A DNA stretch of 34,981 nt from JAIOTG01 sp964644045 (GCA_964644045.1 CAZXUK010000012.1:1-34981); one strand, 5' to 3'; counted from the stretch's first letter, positions 23,117 to 32,940 are shown. Made by a program: numbers and translations. Notes: generated by a model not told the origin, from the sequence alone.

Positions 23117-26100
23117 CTATTCTTTTTCCGATTCCGGAATTTTCAATTCATCTTTGTTAAAAACATCTCCATAATGCTTTTCCACCTCATCAACATAATC
23201 CTTAATCTTTTGTAAGGTCCATTTATATTCCTCGGTTTCTGTTTGACCCTCTTCTTGCAATTTATTCAATACTGTCTGATATTCCAAGACTTGGCTTAAT
23301 CTTTGTGTAGAAAAATGGTCATCATGATAATAATCTAAAGCGTCTGGAGCTAGGTTACTTCCTTCTCCTGATTTTTTTAATAAATCCATAGGTTCGCCGT
23401 TTACAATAAGTGAATGTTTTACATGCTCAGGGTTTCCGTTATCATCATATTCAAATTCTACGTCTTCTACTTGGATTCCTTCTTGACCTTTATTGGAAAT
23501 ATGATCTGACTGTTCCTGCGCTTTTTCAGTTTCCCCTTCTTTATCAGCGCTCACACCCGAATCGCGCTCATCAGAGACACTCTCCTCTGAAGCTTGAGAC
23601 GCCCCTCCTGCGCCTTCTTCTGAGCCAGAGCTAAGATCTTGCAATTTTTCCTCCAAAGTTTCTCCTCTTAAAGAAGAGTCAATAACTATTTCTTTTTTAT
23701 CATTTAGGTATAAGCCGGACTGAAGAAAAACATCTGAACTATTGGAATCATATACCATTATATAATTACCCCCTAAATCATTCATTTTAAAGCCCTCGGG
23801 TAGAGAAAATTCTTTAGTAACTTTTTCTCCTTTATCAATATCTATTAAAGTTATTTCTTTATTTCCGTTTTCCAGGGTAGAGATCTCCAGCCTGTCCAAA
23901 TTGACAAAAGCTTGATTAACTTCCTGATAAAAATCATAGTGCCTGTCAGCAAAATTTGTATTGTCTATTTTCTCCTGCAAAGAAGGATTGAAAAATTGAT
24001 AATTTTTCTTAATATACTTATCAAGACGGGGGTAATTATATTCATGTTCCACTTTTCCTCCCTCTATTTTTAAAGCTCCTTCAGGTAAATCACTGCCTCC
24101 TTTTCCGGGAATATTATACTCATAAATCCCGTCTTTTCCTTGTATCGGCTCCAACTCTAAAGTTTTATTATTCTCTGTCTCCACAATCAAACTTCCATCC
24201 TCTTTTACTTCGGAAACCGTTAAATCAGGGAAGGCTTTAGAATTAGATTCCAATTTTTGCCCCTCGATTAATTGCCTTTCATCCGCTTCTTGTCCGGACT
24301 CTGGAGTATTTCCTCCGAATTGCTCTTGTGCCCTGTCAATATTTTCAGGATTTAAATCTTGCATCTCTTCTGTATTCGGGGCTTCTTTTTTCGTATCAAG
24401 AAAAACAAATTTTAAGCTATTCTCTCCTTTCTTAAGATATAAATCAACTCCTTCTTTGGCATTTTCAACCTTGTATAAACCGTCTTGATGACTGTATTTA
24501 TCTTCTGTAACCGAAACATCAAAAATATTCGCCAAAGATTTTTCTTCATTATTTCCTTCTAAAAGATTAAAAACCGCTTCTCTTTGTTCAGATGGAAAAA
24601 TCGCTAATTGTTCAAAATTATCCAAAACTTTCTCAGGTGTAGCCCCGACATTTTGGCTTATAGTTAATATTTTCCGGGCTACATATTTAGGATCTCCACC
24701 AGTAAGAGAACAAAGGTCTTTTATCTTTCCGGCTAATTCCGGATTTTTCAAGTCCCGAGAGTCAAAACCCGGCAAAATATTCATGGCCTTGGAGTAAGAT
24801 TGGGAGGTAGAAGGAGCTTCTTCTGCGGAAATATTTTCCTGAGCTTCCAGGCAAGTTTTAATGCTCTCTTCTTCCAAAAATTCCGGGTTATCGTTAAGAT
24901 AATTGATCAAATCTTTATTTTCAGAATCAATCTCTATATCCAGATCATCAAGCTGCTGGGTAGAAATATTAACATCTCCCTCTATAATCTCCTCTAAAGG
25001 CGAAGTTCCTTTTATCTCTTGTTCAGCCAGGTCCTCCGGTTTGCTAAATTCAGGCTCTTTTTCTCCTTTATAGCTATACTCATAATCTTCTTGATCTTGG
25101 GCTGTTTCAAATTTTGAGCCAGCTTCATGAAGCTCTTCCTCTTGTTCGGAAAAATTCTCTCTTACTTTTATGTTGCCCTTATCTTCGGTTTCCAAAACAT
25201 AAGCTACTTTTCCTTTTCCTTCTCCTCCCACGCGAACCTCTTGACCGGTATCCGCATCCACATAACCCGAGTCCAAGGCAATGCGATGGGCCTGCTGGCC
25301 CGCCCATTTATTAACCGCCTCGGTATCATCAGGGTCGCCATCAAAACCGAATTTGCCCGGATCAGCTTTAAGTTGCCTAATAAAGGCGTGTTCAATACCC
25401 TCGCCTTCCTGGATAACCGCTTCTTTAGGTATTTCCGGGGGTTTTTTTGTAGTCTTTGAATCTGTCTCCCCTTCCTCCTTTCCGGTGTTTTCGCCTTGCG
25501 CGGAACCATTTTCTTCAATCGCAGCTTCTAAATTACTCCCTGACGATCTAACGCCTTCATCAACTCCAGGGCCCCCAAAATTCTTTGTTTTAAGGGTAAC
25601 CCAACCATTGCCACTACTTGTTTCTCCCGCTGACACTTCAGCCGGCCCGACGACATCGCTTAATTTATCCAAAACCGTATCTATATTTTCCTGAAAACTC
25701 CCGGAAACCATAGAACCGGAAATACCCAAAAATCTCAAAGTACTGCCGGCCGCTTTAGCAAAAGCCAGGCCTTTTTCCTTTTTGCCGCCCTCTTTCTCTA
25801 ATTTTAAATCCCTCCAAGTTTCCTTGATTCCTTTTAAAACCGTATCCCGAACAAAACTGATCCGGGATTCTCCGGATTCAACTTTTGCTTGAGCTTCTTG
25901 TAATTCCTTTTTATCACCGGCTTGAGCTTCATATTCTTCTGATTCTTCGTCCCAGGCAATATTACGGCGAGCAAAGCTAATTTTTTTCTCTTCTTCCGTG
26001 CCTTCTTCTTTCAATTTTTTATGTCTTTCAGCCACTGAAGCTCCTCCGTAAACTATACCCCGTAAGGCGTAAGAGCCGGAAAACACACAAGCGGTATTAG

Positions 26101-26680
26101 CCGCTTCTTTGGCTGCCTGAATCCCGGAAATCTTGGTTTTTAAATATTTATTTAAAGTCCGGATTATTTTTTTGTTCTCTTTCTGTTTTAATGACCCGGC
26201 CTCCTGATAATAATTCTCTACTAAACTATTCAGCTCCTCCGTCAATTTGTCTTTAATTTCCTCAGAAACATCCAAATTATCTATCTTTTTCTCAAAATTT
26301 TCAATTTGGCTCAAGTCCACTATTTCCCCGACTTTTTTTCTTTCTCCTTCTTCTTTTTCTTGCTCTTCCTCTATATTCACACCTTCTTTTTCCAAATTGC
26401 TAAACAACTCTTTATATTCTTCTTTGCTTTTTTTTATCCCCAATTTCTGCTTAAGCCAAGCCGGCACATCATAGAAAGATTTAATTCCATAAATAGAAGC
26501 ACCCGCCCCGGCTAAAGACTTCCCTAATTGTTTTTGAATTTCCTTGTTTTTTAAAACTTTTCTCGCTTTTTTCCAAAAGCCTTCTTTTTTTTCTTCAGAT
26601 TCTTCCGAATATTCACTTCTCTCCTCTTCCGGGGAAATATTTTTTTCTTGATCTTTGGGCATATTTTTTTCTTTAAACAT
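23117..26680 (-). CDS. Large acidic protein of unknown function
   Basis: 1187 residues, strongly acidic and rich in Glu, Ser and Lys, without a signal peptide. The N-terminal quarter is helical with charged coiled-coil-like stretches and weakly hydrophobic patches (LGKSLAGAGASIYGIKSF; AGSTLRFLGISGSMVSGSF near 310-330), perhaps membrane-associated. A distinct conserved-looking segment lies at about 425-500 (GEGIEHAFIRQLKADPGKFG, then NKWAGQQAHRIALDSGYVD). The rest alternates acidic linkers with short beta-like units (e.g. LPEGALKIEGGKVEHEYNYP), and a Ser/Gly/Glu-rich linker comes before the last 110 residues. It starts 3 bases after the small coiled-coil gene ends, so the two are coupled. No family is recognised. 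It is among the largest proteins here, so it is costly and probably important. Confidence 0.8.
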   Translation of the reverse strand: MFKEKNMPKDQEKNISPEEERSEYSEESEEKKEGFWKKARKVLKNKEIQKQLGKSLAGAGASIYGIKSFYDVPAWLKQKLGIKKSKEEYKELFSNLEKEGVNIEEEQEKEEGERKKVGEIVDLSQIENFEKKIDNLDVSEEIKDKLTEELNSLVENYYQEAGSLKQKENKKIIRTLNKYLKTKISGIQAAKEAANTACVFSGSYALRGIVYGGASVAERHKKLKEEGTEEEKKISFARRNIAWDEESEEYEAQAGDKKELQEAQAKVESGESRISFVRDTVLKGIKETWRDLKLEKEGGKKEKGLAFAKAAGSTLRFLGISGSMVSGSFQENIDTVLDKLSDVVGPAEVSAGETSSGNGWVTLKTKNFGGPGVDEGVRSSGSNLEAAIEENGSAQGENTGKEEGETDSKTTKKPPEIPKEAVIQEGEGIEHAFIRQLKADPGKFGFDGDPDDTEAVNKWAGQQAHRIALDSGYVDADTGQEVRVGGEGKGKVAYVLETEDKGNIKVRENFSEQEEELHEAGSKFETAQDQEDYEYSYKGEKEPEFSKPEDLAEQEIKGTSPLEEIIEGDVNISTQQLDDLDIEIDSENKDLINYLNDNPEFLEEESIKTCLEAQENISAEEAPSTSQSYSKAMNILPGFDSRDLKNPELAGKIKDLCSLTGGDPKYVARKILTISQNVGATPEKVLDNFEQLAIFPSEQREAVFNLLEGNNEEKSLANIFDVSVTEDKYSHQDGLYKVENAKEGVDLYLKKGENSLKFVFLDTKKEAPNTEEMQDLNPENIDRAQEQFGGNTPESGQEADERQLIEGQKLESNSKAFPDLTVSEVKEDGSLIVETENNKTLELEPIQGKDGIYEYNIPGKGGSDLPEGALKIEGGKVEHEYNYPRLDKYIKKNYQFFNPSLQEKIDNTNFADRHYDFYQEVNQAFVNLDRLEISTLENGNKEITLIDIDKGEKVTKEFSLPEGFKMNDLGGNYIMVYDSNSSDVFLQSGLYLNDKKEIVIDSSLRGETLEEKLQDLSSGSEEGAGGASQASEESVSDERDSGVSADKEGETEKAQEQSDHISNKGQEGIQVEDVEFEYDDNGNPEHVKHSLIVNGEPMDLLKKSGEGSNLAPDALDYYHDDHFSTQRLSQVLEYQTVLNKLQEEGQTETEEYKWTLQKIKDYVDEVEKHYGDVFNKDELKIPESEKE

Positions 26681-26683
26681 ATT

Positions 26684-27028
26684 TTAAACTTTTAAATTTT
26701 TAGAAAATTTTTCAAATTTTTGCTCAAAATCGCTTTTTAATTTTTCTCTTTCTTCTTTGAGTTCCTTAACTAAATTTTCTATCTCTTTTTTATATTTTTT
26801 CTCCACTTCAAAAGTGGACTGAAAAACATATTTGGCCTCTAAAATCTCTTCCAGTCTACCGATTTGCTCTAAAGACATTTGGGAAATCAAAGAAGCTAAT
26901 TCCTGTTTAACTTCGGGGTCTAAACCGAGCTTGGCCAAAAAAAAACCTATTCTTCTGCCTTTATCTTTGATTTTCTCCACTTCCTGCGAAGAAAAATCCT
27001 CACTTTTATCTTTTGTCTGTCTGGACAT
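26684..27028 (-). CDS. Small coiled-coil protein
   Basis: 114 residues from the ATG at 27028 (MSRQTKDKSEDFSS). The frame opens 18 codons earlier at 27082 with a less plausible hydrophobic start. The C-terminal half (about 55-114) is a continuous Glu/Lys/Leu heptad pattern (VEKKYKKEIENLVKELKEER) typical of a coiled coil. A helical region with conserved-looking LGLDPEVKQELASLISQMS precedes it. It lies directly upstream of the 1187-aa acidic protein and is probably translated with it; the two may interact. Function unknown. Confidence 0.7.
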   Translation of the reverse strand: MSRQTKDKSEDFSSQEVEKIKDKGRRIGFFLAKLGLDPEVKQELASLISQMSLEQIGRLEEILEAKYVFQSTFEVEKKYKKEIENLVKELKEEREKLKSDFEQKFEKFSKNLKV

Positions 27029-27176
27029 ATAAACTATATAAAACAATAAAAGTCTATTCCAAAAAATAGACTTTTTGTTCAATAAAATTAATTTTTAGCT
27101 TTTTTCTTTTAAACATTTTATTCATTATTATTGCTATTGTTATTTTATAATAACACATTTTATATCAAAAGTCAAA

Positions 27177-29696
27177 TTACTTGGCAAAATAAATACCTTC
27201 TTCCTCTTCGTCATCATCTTCGCTCTCTTGTTCATAGCTTCCAATTTCCTCTTCTTGTTCTTGATCATTTTCTTGGTCATTATTTTCTTCTTTGCTTGTC
27301 TCATCTTCCTCTTCTCGTCCCTCTTCACCGCTTTCCTCCACTTCTTTGGTAGATAATTCTTCTTCTTGATTGTCTTCTTTATTCTCTTCTTCACTGGAAA
27401 AATAACTCTCCGGAGCTTCCGCTTCTTCCCGATTATGAAGATTAACTCCGCTTACACCCCGGTCTTGCAGGGCCTCATATTCTTCCGCGCTGATCAAAAC
27501 TTCTCGTGGCTTGGCTCCGTTGGCCGGACCGATCACTCCGGCCTCTTCCAGTTCATCCAGGAGACCGGCCGCCCGGGCATAACCCACGCGCAACTTTCTC
27601 TGCAGAAAAGAAGCCGAGGCCTTGCCGGAGTTAATAACCGTCTCCTTGGCATCCTCAAAATAATCATCCTGTTCGTCATCTTTTTCCGAAAATCCTCCGG
27701 AAGAAACCCCTTCTACTTTTTGCTTCTCGGTTACCTCTTTTAAGTAATCAAATTCTCCGCTTCTTTCCTTAATATAATTAACCACCCGCTTTACCTCGGA
27801 ATCACTGATAAAAACACCTTGAATTCTTTTGGGCTTGGAAATCTCGGGACTGACAAAAAGCATATCTCCTTGTCCCAATAATTTCTCCGCGCCCAAAGCG
27901 TCTAAAATGGTTTTGGAATCCACACCGGAAGCCACGGAAAAAGCTATCCGAGTGGGAATATTGGCTTTGATCAAGCCGGTAATTACATCCACACTCGGTC
28001 TTTGAGTAGCCAAAACCAAGTGAATCCCCACGGCTCTGGCCATTTGAGTTAAACGGATAACCCCCGCTTCCACATCACGGCCGGCGGCTACCATTAAATC
28101 CGCCAATTCATCCACAATAAAAACAATATAAGGCATTTTCTCCTGAGTTGCGGCATTATAGGATCCAATATCTCTTTTTTTGGCTTGCGACAAAATTTCA
28201 AACCGCCTGTCCATTTCATTTAAACACCATTTCAAGGCATTGATGGTTTTACTTATCTCGGTAATTACCGGGGTCAAAAGGTGGGGAATACCGTTATAAA
28301 TGGGAAGCTCCACCCTTTTGGGATCCACCATAATAAAACGTAAAGTATCCGGATTATTCTGATAAAGCAAACTGACGATCAAGGAATTGATACAAACCGA
28401 TTTTCCGGAATTAGTGGCTCCGGCAATTAATAAATGAGGCATGCGAGTAATATCATAACTCCAGCTATGGCCGGTAACATCCTCTCCCAGGGCCATAAGC
28501 AAATTACCTTTCTTTTGCTTAAAATCTCTGCTGTCCAGAATCTCTTTTAAATTTACCATGGCCTTGGTCTTATTGGGAACTTCTATGCCCACCAAGGATT
28601 TTCCCGGAATCGGGGCCTCAATTCTAAGAGGGTGAGCGGCCAGAGATAAGGCCAAATCATTGCCCAAGTTGGTTATTCGGGACAATTTTACTCCTTCGGC
28701 CGGCTTAAGAGTATATTGGGTCACACTGGGACCGACTTCCACCTCTCCCATTTCCACCGGAATATTAAAATTTTCCAGAGTTCGGCTGATAATATAAGCA
28801 TTATGTTTTATATCTCCGCTATTGGGCTTTCCGCTTTTTTTATTTAATAAATTCAAGGGTAGATCAATCTTAATATCACTGCTTTCCCAGCTTATATCCT
28901 CTTCTTTGCTTTTTTTGTCTTTTTCCGCCTCTTTTTCCGGCTCCTTTTTTTCTTCTTTTATGCTTTTACGAGCAAAACCGGCGGAAACAGGAGCGACCTT
29001 ATCTCTTTCTTCCTCCGCTCCTTCCTCTAAGGGCAGTTCCCGGTCTTCAAAATCTTGATAATCTTCCTCTTCCTCTGAAGAAAAAAGAGATAAGAGCCAA
29101 GAAAAAAAATATTTAAAGGGAAGAAAAAATTTGGCTATCAAACTTTTTCGCCCCACAATATGATCCAGGTTAGTATTAAAAACCAGCATTAAAGAAATAA
29201 GCAAAATCGCCACTAAAACGATCAAGCTTCCCCAAAAGCTCAAAATGCTGTAAAAACCCTTAACAAAAAAAAGGCCCAAATAGCCCCCTCCTTTCCCGGC
29301 TTGAGCTATATTTTGCCAAGATTCTCGACTATAAAAAATATGAAGCAGTGCTTCAAAAGAAAGAATAAACAAAAAAAGTCCCAAATAATGAGAACCGCGA
29401 AAATATCCTTTATCCTTTTGGTAAAGAAAGAATCCCCACGCCAAAAGCACAAGAGGGAAAATCCACTTGCCAAAACCGAAAGCCACGGATAAGCTTTGTT
29501 CCAAATAAACGCCCACTTTCCCCCCTAAGCCGAATAAACTAATCAAGCTCAAAGCGCCCAAAGCCAAAATTAAAACCAAAATAACTCCTTTCTTTACTTC
29601 AGAGCTTAATTCCAACTTGGGTAAAACCATATAATCAAGCGCGTCTTTCTTGGCTTGTTTTCCTCCCTTTTTTCTGCTTTTCTTTTTCGGAGACAT
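27177..29696 (-). CDS. ftsK: FtsK/SpoIIIE-family DNA translocase
   Basis: Moves chromosomal DNA through the closing septum during division. 839 residues: a basic N-terminus, four transmembrane helices (about 35-58, 76-92, 104-121, 150-173), an acidic/Lys linker (205-270), then the motor. Walker A is GATNSGKS (426-433), Walker B is IVFIVDELADLM, and the MARAVGIHLVLATQRPSVDV segment is typical. The C-terminal winged-helix gamma domain (about 685-745, KASASFLQRKLRVGYARAAG) is present. Unusually, about 80 strongly acidic residues (Glu/Asp/Gln/Asn) follow it, whereas FtsK normally ends at or near gamma. No clear Shine-Dalgarno sequence. Confidence 0.96.
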   Translation of the reverse strand: MSPKKKSRKKGGKQAKKDALDYMVLPKLELSSEVKKGVILVLILALGALSLISLFGLGGKVGVYLEQSLSVAFGFGKWIFPLVLLAWGFFLYQKDKGYFRGSHYLGLFLFILSFEALLHIFYSRESWQNIAQAGKGGGYLGLFFVKGFYSILSFWGSLIVLVAILLISLMLVFNTNLDHIVGRKSLIAKFFLPFKYFFSWLLSLFSSEEEEDYQDFEDRELPLEEGAEEERDKVAPVSAGFARKSIKEEKKEPEKEAEKDKKSKEEDISWESSDIKIDLPLNLLNKKSGKPNSGDIKHNAYIISRTLENFNIPVEMGEVEVGPSVTQYTLKPAEGVKLSRITNLGNDLALSLAAHPLRIEAPIPGKSLVGIEVPNKTKAMVNLKEILDSRDFKQKKGNLLMALGEDVTGHSWSYDITRMPHLLIAGATNSGKSVCINSLIVSLLYQNNPDTLRFIMVDPKRVELPIYNGIPHLLTPVITEISKTINALKWCLNEMDRRFEILSQAKKRDIGSYNAATQEKMPYIVFIVDELADLMVAAGRDVEAGVIRLTQMARAVGIHLVLATQRPSVDVITGLIKANIPTRIAFSVASGVDSKTILDALGAEKLLGQGDMLFVSPEISKPKRIQGVFISDSEVKRVVNYIKERSGEFDYLKEVTEKQKVEGVSSGGFSEKDDEQDDYFEDAKETVINSGKASASFLQRKLRVGYARAAGLLDELEEAGVIGPANGAKPREVLISAEEYEALQDRGVSGVNLHNREEAEAPESYFSSEEENKEDNQEEELSTKEVEESGEEGREEEDETSKEENNDQENDQEQEEEIGSYEQESEDDDEEEEGIYFAK

Positions 29697-29830
29697 ATAA
29701 AATTTTTAAAATAAATCAGCTAATCTTAACGAATTTATTTTATAATATAAATTTTTAAATTAATAAATAAACAAACAAAAATATAGAACCTCCGCGCTCC
29801 TTCTGCTTGTATTTTAACATATTTTTCCAA

Positions 29831-29865
29831 GAAAAAAAAGCCCGTCTTCACAAACTAAGACGGGC
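29831..29865 (-). terminator. Rho-independent terminator of the ACP-like gene
   Basis: A 9-bp perfect stem GCCCGTCTT/AAGACGGGC (29840-29865) with an 8-base loop, followed on the minus strand by eight T residues. It lies 16 bases after the stop codon. Confidence 0.9.
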
Positions 29866-29881
29866 GCGAAATTCGATTGTT

Positions 29882-30160
29882 TTAGGAGACCTTTTTTTCT
29901 CCCAAGAGTTTTTGAGTGAGAATATCCTCAAAATCTCCCACTGTCACCGGGAAATCAACCTCGAATACGAGCTCCACTCCCAAGTCCTCCTCGGTCACCT
30001 GAAGTAAATCCACGGGATTAATCTCCAGATCGTTTAATTCTGTTTCGGATAAAATCTCTTCCCTGGAAATAGAAGGGGGTCCTTCTGCTTCCTGGGACAT
30101 CATAATCATTAAAATGTCTCGCGCCGTCTCCTGGGGGTAACCTTCGAAATCCACGCACAT
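29882..30160 (-). CDS. Acyl-carrier-protein-like fold without the phosphopantetheine serine
   Basis: 92 residues, acidic. The C-terminal half follows the ACP pattern: LNDLEINPVDLLQVTEEDLG aligns with the usual Leu-Gly-x-Asp-Ser-Leu-Asp helix II start, and VELVFEVDF then PVTVGDFEDILTQKL aligns with the helix III region and the Thr-Val-x-Asp-x-x-x-x-(Ile/Leu) helix IV. At the position of the Ser that carries phosphopantetheine there is Pro49, with Asn48 in place of Asp, so it should not be activatable. The strong AGGAGG ribosome binding site, own terminator and intact frame argue that it is expressed and not decayed. An alternative is an unrelated four-helix acidic protein. Confidence 0.72.
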   Translation of the reverse strand: MCVDFEGYPQETARDILMIMMSQEAEGPPSISREEILSETELNDLEINPVDLLQVTEEDLGVELVFEVDFPVTVGDFEDILTQKLLGEKKVS

Positions 30161-30237
30161 AGGTCTCCTCCTTTTGTTTTAAATTAAAGAACGAATTTTT
30201 TAAACTATTAATTTTTTATCATTTTTATTTTTGGGAA

Positions 30238-32940
30238 TCAAGAGCGCTGCGAATAAAAATAAGCTCCGCCCGATAACAAAATCACTAAAAAAACAACTAA
30301 GGCGTAAATCTTCCAATCTGTTTTTTGGGAACGGGCCGGCAAAACCAAAGAAGAAGTACTTTGTGGAGAGCTTGATTTTTGGAAATTTTTTTCCTCCTTT
30401 TCTTTTTTATTCTGCTCCAGTATTGTAATGTCTTTAGAGGAACGGGGCAAAACCCTGATTTGATTATTGTAACTATTAACCAAACCGCTAACCGCGATCC
30501 TTGCTCCTTCTTCTAAAACTTTACTTTCTATACCGGTATCTTCTTGAATATACAACAAAACCTCGCCGCTATTGTCATCTAAAAATATTTTAGGGGTTTT
30601 TATTTCGGTTATTTCTCCTGTTAATTTTACCAAACTGCCCACTTTGTTTTTGTTTATATGCGCGCAAATGTATTTTTCCGGCTTCGGGGGTTCGCCTTTT
30701 TCTATAATTTTAATATCCCGATCGGAATGGGTTTTTATTCTTTTCTCACCCCGACTCAAAGAAATTTTTCCCTTCACTTCTATTATGTCTCCCAAAGACA
30801 ACTTGGGAAAATCTTTAAAATAATTATAAACTTGAATGCCCGGGGAGCCGACAATATAAAAATATTGAGAGGCCAATACCCCGGGCAAAACCGCCACCTT
30901 TCCTCGCGCTTTAACTTTTTCTCCTTCGGCAAGCTGTTTGGCTTGCGCCGGATTAAACCATCCGTGATTTTCGGGAAAGGGCTGAGACCGGGAATTATTA
31001 TTGTTTTTCCTCTCTGCTTCTTTTTTGGTTGAAGAATTTTCTTTGGTATTGTTGTCTGATCCATTAAAAACATCGTCTCTCGATCCTTCTGTATTGTTTT
31101 CTTTTTTGTTTTTCAAAGCTCCCACTTGTATCTTTTTTTTCCGGCTGCCGGTGGCTTGCCCGTCACTAACCGTCAATTTTACCGTATATTCTCCCGGCTC
31201 CAAAAAAACGTGGTGAGGAAAAGCTTTTTGAAGCTCCACTCCGTCTCCAAAATTCCAGGAGTAGCTAAGCTTATCTCCGTTCTCATCAAAAGTGTCTGAA
31301 CTGTCAAAAAAAACATCCTCCTTAACCTCTATATCAGTGGGGCAAGAAAAATGAACCCTGGGAGGTTTGTTAATTTCTTTGATTTGATTAACTTTGCCCG
31401 GAGTCTGAATTTGACTCCAAACCCACTTGCCGGTATTACGAGAATGGCTTAAAAAAATTCTGGTAGAGGTAGGGGAAGTAGAGGCTATCAAATCCTGGGT
31501 TTGATTATAACTCAGGCCGGGTTCAGCCTTGCTGTATTTTAAAATTTGTTGGGCCGAGTTTTTTCCGGGAGGAAAAAGCTTAATAACGTCTCCGTTGTTA
31601 TTCAAAGGCAAAAAACTTCTGCTTCTAAAAATGGCCAAATATTCTTCTGGCCCTATTTTTAGAGGGTATTTTTTTAAGTCATGTCTGCCCAAAACATACT
31701 CCCGACCGCTTTGACCGGATATACTCCAACCCCGTAAATCAATCTCTTGCGAGGTGAGATTATAAAGCTCAATAAATTCTTTCTCCCTGTCGCTTCCCCG
31801 GGGGTTGGGAAAAATTTCGGTTATTCTTATCGTTTTATCTCGTGTTTTCTTTTCTGTCTTTTGTGCCGAGGGTGAAACTATTTTATTCTCTTGACCCGGA
31901 GTTTTTTGCTCGGTTAGCTTCCACTCTTTTGCCTTGTCCAAAGCCAAAGAAGATTTTGAATCAGGCGCGGGCACAGAGCTGTTTTCCTCCCCATAAGAAA
32001 TTCGATCAATTATTTTGCCTTGAGGACTTTTAAGAATTAAAGTGTCTCCCGGATTATTTAAATTACCTTTTAAATCATTAAAAACAATCAAAGAAGAGGG
32101 GTTTAAACTATTTTCCAGTCCGGTCCGGGAACCGCTCCCTTCTTCCAAAACCCAACCGTCTAAATCAATGGTTTTATCTGAATTGTTTTTAAGCTCCACC
32201 CACTCCTTTTCTCCTTCCTCGGGACTGCTTACCAGCTCATTTATTAAAATACTTTTTTTGTCATAAAATACCTGTTCCGAGAAAGGGGCGCCGGAAGAAT
32301 GATCAGATGTTGTGCTTGCCTCGGAGTTGTCTTCTTCATTTTGTTCAGGCTCCTCCTCTTCTTCTGAAGAACTTTTAACCGAATTTTCTTCTCCCGGAGT
32401 CCCTCCGGGCCACAAACTTGTCTCCCAAGTGCTCGCATTTTTTCTCTCCATGGTTTTACATTCTTCCGTCTCTCCGGCCAGCCACTCTTCGGTGTTGTTG
32501 ACTTCGTCAATTATCACCCCCTTGCCTTCTCCGCAATCTTCTTTATTAAAAAATTTTAAGTCTCCGGGGTCGGAATTATTTAAACCCAAAGTGGCGTCCC
32601 AAATATCTATATCCACTTCAGAAAAAATATCTTCTTCATTGCCGTAAAGCAAATAATCTCCGGGGGCAAAAGAAGTTCGGGCAGATCCGTCTGCCTGAGA
32701 AAAATTCAAACATTCCCCGGTATCCGCCCCGTAAATCGACCAGGAAGAAACATCCACGCTGCTGGTAGAGGAATTAAAAAACTCCAACCATTCCTCATGA
32801 CTGGAGCTGGCCGTGCCCATCCAGGCGACTTCATTAATAATTACTTTCTCCTTTGCCGAAGAAGCAATAAGAGGAAACAATAAACAAGGCAATACTAAAA
32901 TCAAAAAAACGGAAATTTTTCTTCCCAACTGAAAAAACAT
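30238..32940 (-). CDS. Membrane-anchored surface protein with lamin-tail, PKD and OB-like domains
   Basis: 900 residues, secreted and anchored at the C-terminus. A signal peptide (about 1-28, VFLILVLPCLLFPLIASSA) leads into three lamin-tail-like domains: about 30-170 (VIINEVAWMGTASSSHEEWLE), 228-350 (ILINELVSSPEEGEKEWVEL) and 368-510 (IRITEIFPNPRGSDREKEFI). A PKD domain follows at about 525-605 (LSYSWNFGDG, GEYTVKLTVSDG), then a charged Asn/Ser linker. Two OB-like barrels lie at about 660-850 (KVKARGKVAVLPG; SLVKLTGEITEIKTPKIFLD). A single helix (about 876-896) and a basic tail end the protein. OB-like domains on an extracellular protein suggest nucleic acid or glycan binding at the cell surface, but this is inference. 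Confidence 0.88.
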   Translation of the reverse strand: MFFQLGRKISVFLILVLPCLLFPLIASSAKEKVIINEVAWMGTASSSHEEWLEFFNSSTSSVDVSSWSIYGADTGECLNFSQADGSARTSFAPGDYLLYGNEEDIFSEVDIDIWDATLGLNNSDPGDLKFFNKEDCGEGKGVIIDEVNNTEEWLAGETEECKTMERKNASTWETSLWPGGTPGEENSVKSSSEEEEEPEQNEEDNSEASTTSDHSSGAPFSEQVFYDKKSILINELVSSPEEGEKEWVELKNNSDKTIDLDGWVLEEGSGSRTGLENSLNPSSLIVFNDLKGNLNNPGDTLILKSPQGKIIDRISYGEENSSVPAPDSKSSLALDKAKEWKLTEQKTPGQENKIVSPSAQKTEKKTRDKTIRITEIFPNPRGSDREKEFIELYNLTSQEIDLRGWSISGQSGREYVLGRHDLKKYPLKIGPEEYLAIFRSRSFLPLNNNGDVIKLFPPGKNSAQQILKYSKAEPGLSYNQTQDLIASTSPTSTRIFLSHSRNTGKWVWSQIQTPGKVNQIKEINKPPRVHFSCPTDIEVKEDVFFDSSDTFDENGDKLSYSWNFGDGVELQKAFPHHVFLEPGEYTVKLTVSDGQATGSRKKKIQVGALKNKKENNTEGSRDDVFNGSDNNTKENSSTKKEAERKNNNNSRSQPFPENHGWFNPAQAKQLAEGEKVKARGKVAVLPGVLASQYFYIVGSPGIQVYNYFKDFPKLSLGDIIEVKGKISLSRGEKRIKTHSDRDIKIIEKGEPPKPEKYICAHINKNKVGSLVKLTGEITEIKTPKIFLDDNSGEVLLYIQEDTGIESKVLEEGARIAVSGLVNSYNNQIRVLPRSSKDITILEQNKKEKEEKNFQKSSSPQSTSSLVLPARSQKTDWKIYALVVFLVILLSGGAYFYSQRS

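Noticed and set aside
27140..27394. Lys/Arg-rich 84-aa minus-strand frame
   Set aside because: It is the out-of-frame reading of the repetitive codons that encode the acidic tail of FtsK.
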